From: Porticoccaceae bacterium
Lineage (GTDB): Bacteria > Pseudomonadota > Gammaproteobacteria > Pseudomonadales > Porticoccaceae
Assembly (NCBI GenBank): GCA_030741175.1
Contig: JASLVT010000026.1
Coordinates: 1 to 11,060, forward strand
Length of the DNA stretch: 11,060 nucleotides
Reading direction: 5' to 3'
Each line of letters begins with the position of its first letter. Position 1 is the stretch's first letter. Below the pieces are notes generated by a model. The model searched no databases and had not been told where the DNA came from. It saw only the letters and a list, made by a program, of their open reading frames with translations. The translations under genes and the position numbers were made by a program. Shown here one piece after another: positions 6,952-11,060 of this stretch.

Positions 6952-6958
6952 ACCTCCG

Positions 6959-7426
6959 TTACTGGCGATTCATCTGTTGTCTCAAGTTAAATTGCATAAT
7001 ACTTTGCGCCTCACGCGCGCGGTTGTCTGACAATTCGGCGTCACGATCCAATTGTTGTTGCGCACGCTCAGCTAATTTTTCCAATTTTAGGCGCTCGCGG
7101 TCGGCGAGTAATAAGACCTGTCTGGCCTCGGCACAGTCGGACTCCAACGCACTAATCTCAGTCTTAGCCTGATTTTTAATTTTTTGTAGCTGGTCAATAA
7201 ACTGTCGGTAATTGCCTGCTTCACCGGTGCTGTGCGCTTTTCGCTGCAACTGACTCAACTGCGATGCATATTCCACAAGCAACTCCTCAAGCTTTTCGTC
7301 TCTGGCCAATGCCTGCTCTTTGCGCTGATGGACTTCAGCAAGGGATAGCTGCGCCCGCTGTACCTCTTTTTGCGCCTTGGCTGCTAGAACCTGCCAAACA
7401 GGTTTTGTATCAGATGAGGAAGTCAT
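6959..7426 (-). CDS. fliJ: FliJ, flagellar export chaperone/ATPase stalk protein
   Basis: FliJ is a small cytoplasmic coiled-coil protein that inserts into the FliI ATPase ring, like the gamma subunit of F-type ATPase, and contacts the export gate. It also recycles export chaperones. The 155-residue product is close to the usual 147 and is almost wholly charged helix: heptad-like Leu/Ala/Gln patterns run from about 10 to 140 (for example LAAKAQKEVQRAQLSLAEV and LADRERLKLEKLAERAQQQL). There is no membrane segment. The ATG comes 15 nt after the fliI stop with a poor Shine-Dalgarno sequence. FliJ sequences are poorly conserved, so the call rests on length, coiled-coil character and the position directly after fliI. 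Confidence 0.92.
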   Translation of the reverse strand: MTSSSDTKPVWQVLAAKAQKEVQRAQLSLAEVHQRKEQALARDEKLEELLVEYASQLSQLQRKAHSTGEAGNYRQFIDQLQKIKNQAKTEISALESDCAEARQVLLLADRERLKLEKLAERAQQQLDRDAELSDNRAREAQSIMQFNLRQQMNRQ

Positions 7427-7441
7427 TGTATTTCACTGTCC

Positions 7442-8776
7442 CTAGTTACCTGGTTGACCGGTCAATTGCTGGAGCATCTTGTGACTGTCCTCGATGCTCA
7501 CAGATTCATCACTGGCCTGTTGTAATAATGTCTCCATGCCTGACCTCAATCTAATGGCCTCATCAAGGTCAGCATTGGTGCCAGCTTCGTAGGCACCAAC
7601 TTGAATTAGATCCTGATTTTGTTGATATAACGTCCACAGACGCCTAAAACGATTAGCCGCATTTAGCAGTGCTGGTGAGACTAGATTTGTCATCACCCGC
7701 GAAATCGAACCGGCCAAATCGATTGCCGGATAATGCGCTGCATCAGCCAACTGACGGGAAAGCATCACCTGCCCATCCAGAGAAGCCCGAGCAATATCGA
7801 CAATCGGATCTGAACGGTCGTCGCCCTCGGCCAAGACGGTGTAGACGGCAGTAATAGAACCGAGACCATTGCGGCCTACGCCGGCTCGTTCAATTAGTCT
7901 GGGCAATAGGGCAAATACTGATGGCGGATAACCCTTTGCGGTCGGTGGTTCACCAATGGCCAATCCTATCTCACGCTGGGCATGGGCTACGCGAGTCAAG
8001 CTGTCACATAGCATCAGGACATTTTGGCCGCGATTTCTAAAGTACTCGGCTATTAAATGCGTCAAGTGAGTGGCCTTTAAACGCAACACGGGTGAAATAT
8101 TCGCCGGTGCCGCTACCACTACAGATTTAGCCAAGCCCTCCTTGCCCAAGGTCTGGTGAATAAACTCCTGAACTTCTCTTCCACGCTCACCAATAAGACC
8201 AATGACCACAACATCCGCTTCGGTATTGCGTGTCAGCATGCCAAGCAGTACTGACTTACCCACGCCGGAGCCAGCCACCAAACCAATCCGCTGCCCACGG
8301 CCTATGGTAAGGCATGTATTTAATGCTTTTATACCTGTGTCCAATGTTTGGGTAATAGGTCCACGTTCCATGGGGTTGATATTCAGTCCCTCTAGACCCA
8401 ATTGATCGGTGTAGTCTATTGGCCCTTTGCCATCTATGGGCTGACCAAGGCCATCGATAACGCGCCCTAACATCGCTCTTCCTAAAGAGGCCTTTGAATG
8501 ATTTGAACGCACCCAAACTCGTGCGCCGGGGCCAACGCCTGAAGGCTCTGAAAATGGCATCAGGTAGAGTAGATCATCCTGAAATCCCACTACTTCCGCA
8601 TCAATAAAGGTGCCCATATCGAGGTTTTCCACCTGACAATGGGCGCCCAGTGGCGCGATAATGCCCTTGGCTTCCAAGGTTAAGCCAACCACTCGCACGA
8701 GTTTACCGCTGGTTGAAACCTCAGGGGCTCTCACCTCGGAAACAAGCTGATCTACCTCTGTAGCAAAATCAAGCAT
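7442..8776 (-). CDS. fliI: FliI, flagellum-specific export ATPase
   Basis: FliI is the hexameric ATPase of the flagellar type III export apparatus, related to the F1 beta subunit, and works in the cytoplasm with FliH and FliJ. From the chosen ATG it has 444 residues. Visible motifs are the Walker A loop AGSGVGKS (about 168-175), the catalytic glutamate in GLIGERGREV (Glu197), Walker B VLMLCDS (about 253-259, Asp258), and the family signature PPSVFALLPRLIERAG (about 284-299). An N-terminal beta-barrel-like domain spans roughly 25-95. I chose the ATG at 8776, which overlaps the fliH stop by 8 nt (ATGCTTGA). An in-frame ATG at 8815 would add 13 residues but has no ribosome site and lies deeper inside fliH. 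All catalytic residues are present. Confidence 0.97.
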   Translation of the reverse strand: MLDFATEVDQLVSEVRAPEVSTSGKLVRVVGLTLEAKGIIAPLGAHCQVENLDMGTFIDAEVVGFQDDLLYLMPFSEPSGVGPGARVWVRSNHSKASLGRAMLGRVIDGLGQPIDGKGPIDYTDQLGLEGLNINPMERGPITQTLDTGIKALNTCLTIGRGQRIGLVAGSGVGKSVLLGMLTRNTEADVVVIGLIGERGREVQEFIHQTLGKEGLAKSVVVAAPANISPVLRLKATHLTHLIAEYFRNRGQNVLMLCDSLTRVAHAQREIGLAIGEPPTAKGYPPSVFALLPRLIERAGVGRNGLGSITAVYTVLAEGDDRSDPIVDIARASLDGQVMLSRQLADAAHYPAIDLAGSISRVMTNLVSPALLNAANRFRRLWTLYQQNQDLIQVGAYEAGTNADLDEAIRLRSGMETLLQQASDESVSIEDSHKMLQQLTGQPGN

Positions 8777-9824
8777 CGGTCTCTGAGTCCTCTGGTGGCT
8801 CGGCGTCGGGAACATTTAAATCTGTGTCAGTCGATGAGTCTGTTGGTTCGATAGAATCATCTTCCGTAGCACTATGTTGCTGATCTACATGCATTTCATC
8901 GGTGTTTTCGTCCATAACTGGATCTAGCTCGGATTGCTGTTGCTGTGCGTTAGCCGGATCTTCGACGACTACAGCACCTTCAATGACCTTTTCCTGCACT
9001 GGATTGGCGAACTGACTATCGATATTGTCACCGTCCTGACGGGAAGCGCCATAGGCGTAGCCCAGTACTGACTCGGATAATGCTTGAAGCCGGTGCTCCA
9101 AAAGGTCCTCGATGGCACTGTCATCAATACTCACTTTGACACTACCCTGTGTTAACTCCGGATCACCACGTAAATCTATGCCCTCAAGCTCACCACTGAG
9201 ATGCTGATTAAATTTTTCTACATCTAGAGGATTCAGGCGCACAACAATAGGTCCCTCTCCTTGCTGTTCCAGATCCTTCAATGCTTCTTTGGTCAGTCGT
9301 TCTATGGCAGCGCCAGAGATTGACAACTCGCCTCGCACTAATTGTTCCGCCAGATGCAGAGCCAATTTTTTAAGTGGTGTATAAAACTCGGTCATATCGG
9401 ACTGCGCCGCACGCAGTACTTGCGTGAGTTCAACAAAGCTATCTTTTGCCTGTTGCCACTGTGCCTGCGCCTCCTCTTGACCAAGTCGATGGCCCGCCGC
9501 ATGAGCTTCGCGCTTGGCCGCCTCAAGTTGCTGTTCATCAAAGCTGGGCTCTGGTTCGACTGGTTCCTCAACCACAGGCTCGACAGCCTCTGCGGCTTCC
9601 GCTTCTTCCTCCGCTTCGACTTCCTCTGCCATGTCTAGCGACTCTGTTTCCCGAGCCCCATCTGGCAGTTCATTGAGCTTTGTGGGCTGCCACTGAATAA
9701 ATCCCTGATCCTGCTCTGGGTTCTCGGGCGTACGCCATGAGGCGGTGGCAAAGGCTTTGGCTTTTTTCCCCGCTTTCAGCAGATCATTTAGCCGCCAGCT
9801 AACTGATGGATTTGTATCAGACAA
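8769..9824 (-). CDS. fliH: FliH, regulator of the flagellar export ATPase, with an extended acidic tail
   Basis: FliH is the cytoplasmic stator-like partner that binds FliI and tethers it to the C ring. The 351-residue product is much longer than the about 235 residues of the enterobacterial protein. N-terminal tryptophans (W10, W30, W45) lie in the region that in Salmonella FliH uses Trp for docking. A strongly acidic Glu/Ala/Pro stretch covers about 61-98. The helical domain (about 96-165, with GHRLG) leads to the conserved C-terminal domain (about 165-265: LVRGELSIS, VVRLNPLDVEKF, GSVKVSIDDSAIEDLLEHRL). The last about 75-90 residues are an acidic, Gln/Asp/Ser-rich tail. I chose TTG at 9824, which gives MSDTNP and overlaps the fliG stop by 8 nt. 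ATG at 9830 is possible but abuts its GAGGGG ribosome site directly. Confidence 0.93.
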   Translation of the reverse strand: MSDTNPSVSWRLNDLLKAGKKAKAFATASWRTPENPEQDQGFIQWQPTKLNELPDGARETESLDMAEEVEAEEEAEAAEAVEPVVEEPVEPEPSFDEQQLEAAKREAHAAGHRLGQEEAQAQWQQAKDSFVELTQVLRAAQSDMTEFYTPLKKLALHLAEQLVRGELSISGAAIERLTKEALKDLEQQGEGPIVVRLNPLDVEKFNQHLSGELEGIDLRGDPELTQGSVKVSIDDSAIEDLLEHRLQALSESVLGYAYGASRQDGDNIDSQFANPVQEKVIEGAVVVEDPANAQQQQSELDPVMDENTDEMHVDQQHSATEDDSIEPTDSSTDTDLNVPDAEPPEDSETDA

Positions 9825-10887
9825 AATCATCCCCTCGGCCTGCCAGCACCAGATCGCCAGAATCCGACAACTTACGGGCAATGCGCATAATCGCTTTCTG
9901 CGCATCTTCAACATCGGTAATGCGAATAGGCCCTTTGGCTTCCATATCATCAAGGAACATGATTTTGGCGCGCTGAGACATGTTGTCGAGGAACTTGTCT
10001 TTGACAATTTCGTCGGCACCTTTCAGTGCTGTCATCAACATTTCGGGCTCAACACTACGCATCAATACCTGAATACTGCGGTTATCAACACCGGACAAAT
10101 TATCGAAGGTGAACATGCTGTCTTGTATACGCATGGCGAGATTTTCATCTAAATCCGCAACACCGGTCATAATGGAGGTCTCCAAGTCCACCTTGGTAAA
10201 GTTCATGATCTTAGCCGCCGTTTTAATCCCACCGAAACTCGACGACTTAGCTGAGGAACTGGATGAGAATTGCTGCTTCATAATGCCTTCCAACTCCTCC
10301 ATCGCAGAGGGCTGCACGGTTTCTAAGCTAGCAACACGCTGCATAATTTCCGCACGATTTTCTTTTGGCAGGAAGTTAAGTACATCTGCAGCGATATCGT
10401 ATTCCAATACAGAGAGAATAATGGCGACAACCTGTGGATGTTCCTCACGAATCATCTCACCAATTGAGCGAGCATCCATCCAACGCAAAATCTCCAATCC
10501 TTTGCTTGAGGATCCAGGCATAATGCGACCCAAGACTGTGGCCGCCTTATCTTCACCCAGCGCTCGTTTCAGTACATTCTCAACATAATCGGTGGTACCC
10601 AGACCCAAATTAGTCTGATTTTTAATAGTGGCAACAAATTGGTCCAGTACGAGATTCACCGCCTCCTGAGAAAGGTCAGCAACGCCGACCATAGCACCAC
10701 CCAGCGCTTGGACTTCTCGAGGGTTGAGATAGCGTATGATATCTGCGGCCTGCTGTTCACCAAGTAGCAACATGATGACTGCGGCACGCTCTGTGGTTGT
10801 CATTGCATCCAATTCAGCCTGAAGTTCTTCCGATATAGGAATCTCTTCTTTGAACTCAGTAACATCCTGCGCATTAGCTTCTGGCAT
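9817..10887 (-). CDS. fliG: FliG, rotor switch protein
   Basis: FliG sits at the top of the C ring, bound to the FliF C-terminus, and its C-terminal domain meets the stator to produce torque. The 356-residue product is about 25 longer than the enterobacterial one at the N-terminus. The N-terminal domain covers about 20-120, the middle domain about 125-225 with the conserved EHPQ motif (149-152), and a Ser-rich linker follows at 207-217. In the C-terminal domain, the five charged residues important in E. coli (K264, R281, D288, D289, R297) appear at K289, R306, D313, D314 and R322, a constant offset of 25. The protein ends in the typical RGDDFV. AGGAG lies 9 nt before the ATG, which is 21 nt after fliF. 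All key motor residues are kept. Confidence 0.98.
   Translation of the reverse strand: MPEANAQDVTEFKEEIPISEELQAELDAMTTTERAAVIMLLLGEQQAADIIRYLNPREVQALGGAMVGVADLSQEAVNLVLDQFVATIKNQTNLGLGTTDYVENVLKRALGEDKAATVLGRIMPGSSSKGLEILRWMDARSIGEMIREEHPQVVAIILSVLEYDIAADVLNFLPKENRAEIMQRVASLETVQPSAMEELEGIMKQQFSSSSSAKSSSFGGIKTAAKIMNFTKVDLETSIMTGVADLDENLAMRIQDSMFTFDNLSGVDNRSIQVLMRSVEPEMLMTALKGADEIVKDKFLDNMSQRAKIMFLDDMEAKGPIRITDVEDAQKAIMRIARKLSDSGDLVLAGRGDDFV
9831..9836 (-). promoter_or_regulatory. Ribosome binding site deciding the fliH start
   Basis: GAGGGG within the end of fliG lies 6 nt before TTG at 9824 but 0 nt before ATG at 9830. The normal spacing favours TTG. The resulting junction TTGTCTGA has the same 8-nt overlap shape as the fliH/fliI junction ATGCTTGA. 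Confidence 0.55.
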
Positions 10888-10908
10888 TGTAAATTCTCCT
10901 TACCCGGC

Positions 10909-11060
10909 CTATACAGCCCTGATCATTTTCTTGAGTACATTGGCAACGCGGCCAGAGTCCTCGGCCACCAATAGGCGAACCAGAGCGACCTTGTCGTCAT
11001 AGGTATTTGCAGTATCCAACATGTCTGCAGATATTGTCGATTTCTTCGGTTTGAGTTTGG
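10909..11060 (-). CDS. fliF: FliF, MS-ring protein, C-terminal 49 residues only
   Basis: FliF forms the MS ring of the basal body in the inner membrane, and its cytoplasmic C-terminal tail is the docking site for FliG. Only the last 49 codons and the TAG stop are in the window; the 5' part lies beyond the right edge. The visible tail includes TYDDKVALVRLLVAEDSGRV followed by ANVLKKMI, which matches the usual FliG-binding end of FliF (an LVRxLVAxDxxRVAxVLKxWI-like pattern). The gene lies directly before fliG with a 21-nt gap, as in nearly all flagellar clusters. The identification rests on this short tail and on context. Confidence 0.9.
   Translation of the reverse strand, partial: KLKPKKSTISADMLDTANTYDDKVALVRLLVAEDSGRVANVLKKMIRAV

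Noticed and set aside
8777..8815. Upstream ATG that would lengthen FliI by 13 residues
   Set aside because: No ribosome site precedes 8815, the extra residues are not FliI-like, and the ATG at 8776 gives a short overlap with fliH typical of this operon.
9745..10152. 135-codon plus-strand open frame across the fliG/fliH junction
   Set aside because: It is antisense to two secure genes, its composition is not protein-like, and no family resemblance is visible.
10109..10588. 159-codon open frame on the plus strand opposite fliG
   Set aside because: It lies wholly antisense to the conserved middle and C-terminal parts of fliG and has no recognisable motif or ribosome site; it is a shadow of fliG codon structure.
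1..11060. Search for an undescribed system, mobile element, CRISPR array, tRNA or other RNA gene
   Set aside because: All sequence is accounted for by conserved flagellar genes with gaps of 65 nt or less; no repeat array, transposase, recombinase or foreign-looking segment was seen.

Overview
The window is a single, tightly packed flagellar gene cluster. Every gene lies on the minus strand, so transcription runs from the high-coordinate end to the low-coordinate end. In transcription order it holds fliF (3' end only), fliG, fliH, fliI, fliJ, fliK, fliL, fliM, fliN, fliO, fliP, fliQ, fliR and flhB (nearly complete, cut by the left edge). All twelve internal genes are intact, with no frameshifts, insertions, RNA genes, CRISPR arrays or mobile elements. 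The longest gap between genes is 65 bases, so no stretch of 300 bases lacks a gene.

The unbroken order fliF-G-H-I-J-K-L-M-N-O-P-Q-R-flhB is the layout known from polarly flagellated Gammaproteobacteria (Vibrio, Shewanella, Pseudomonas-like lineages). In enteric bacteria flhB lies elsewhere. The protein sequences and moderate GC content (not computed) fit a marine or aquatic gammaproteobacterium, but I cannot name a genus from this window.

The products build three connected parts of the flagellar base. The rotor and switch are FliF (MS ring), FliG, FliM and FliN (C ring). The export apparatus is FliH, FliI and FliJ (cytoplasmic ATPase complex) with FliO, FliP, FliQ, FliR and FlhB (membrane export gate). 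FliK measures hook length and triggers FlhB to switch substrate, and FliL is the stator-associated membrane protein.

Coupling is tight. fliG/fliH and fliH/fliI overlap by 8 nt (if fliH starts at TTG), and fliQ/fliR and fliR/flhB overlap by 1 nt (TGATG and TAATG). The most useful regulatory signal is a near-perfect sigma-54 (RpoN) promoter in the fliJ-fliK gap, followed by a 24-bp imperfect palindrome at the predicted transcription start. It implies that fliK and the genes after it have their own flagellar-hierarchy promoter. Other points of note are an FlhB cleavage site reading NPEH rather than NPTH, a long acidic C-terminal tail on FliH, an Ala/Glu-rich linker in FliL, and TTG start codons for fliP and probably fliH. 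I found no sign of an undescribed system here.
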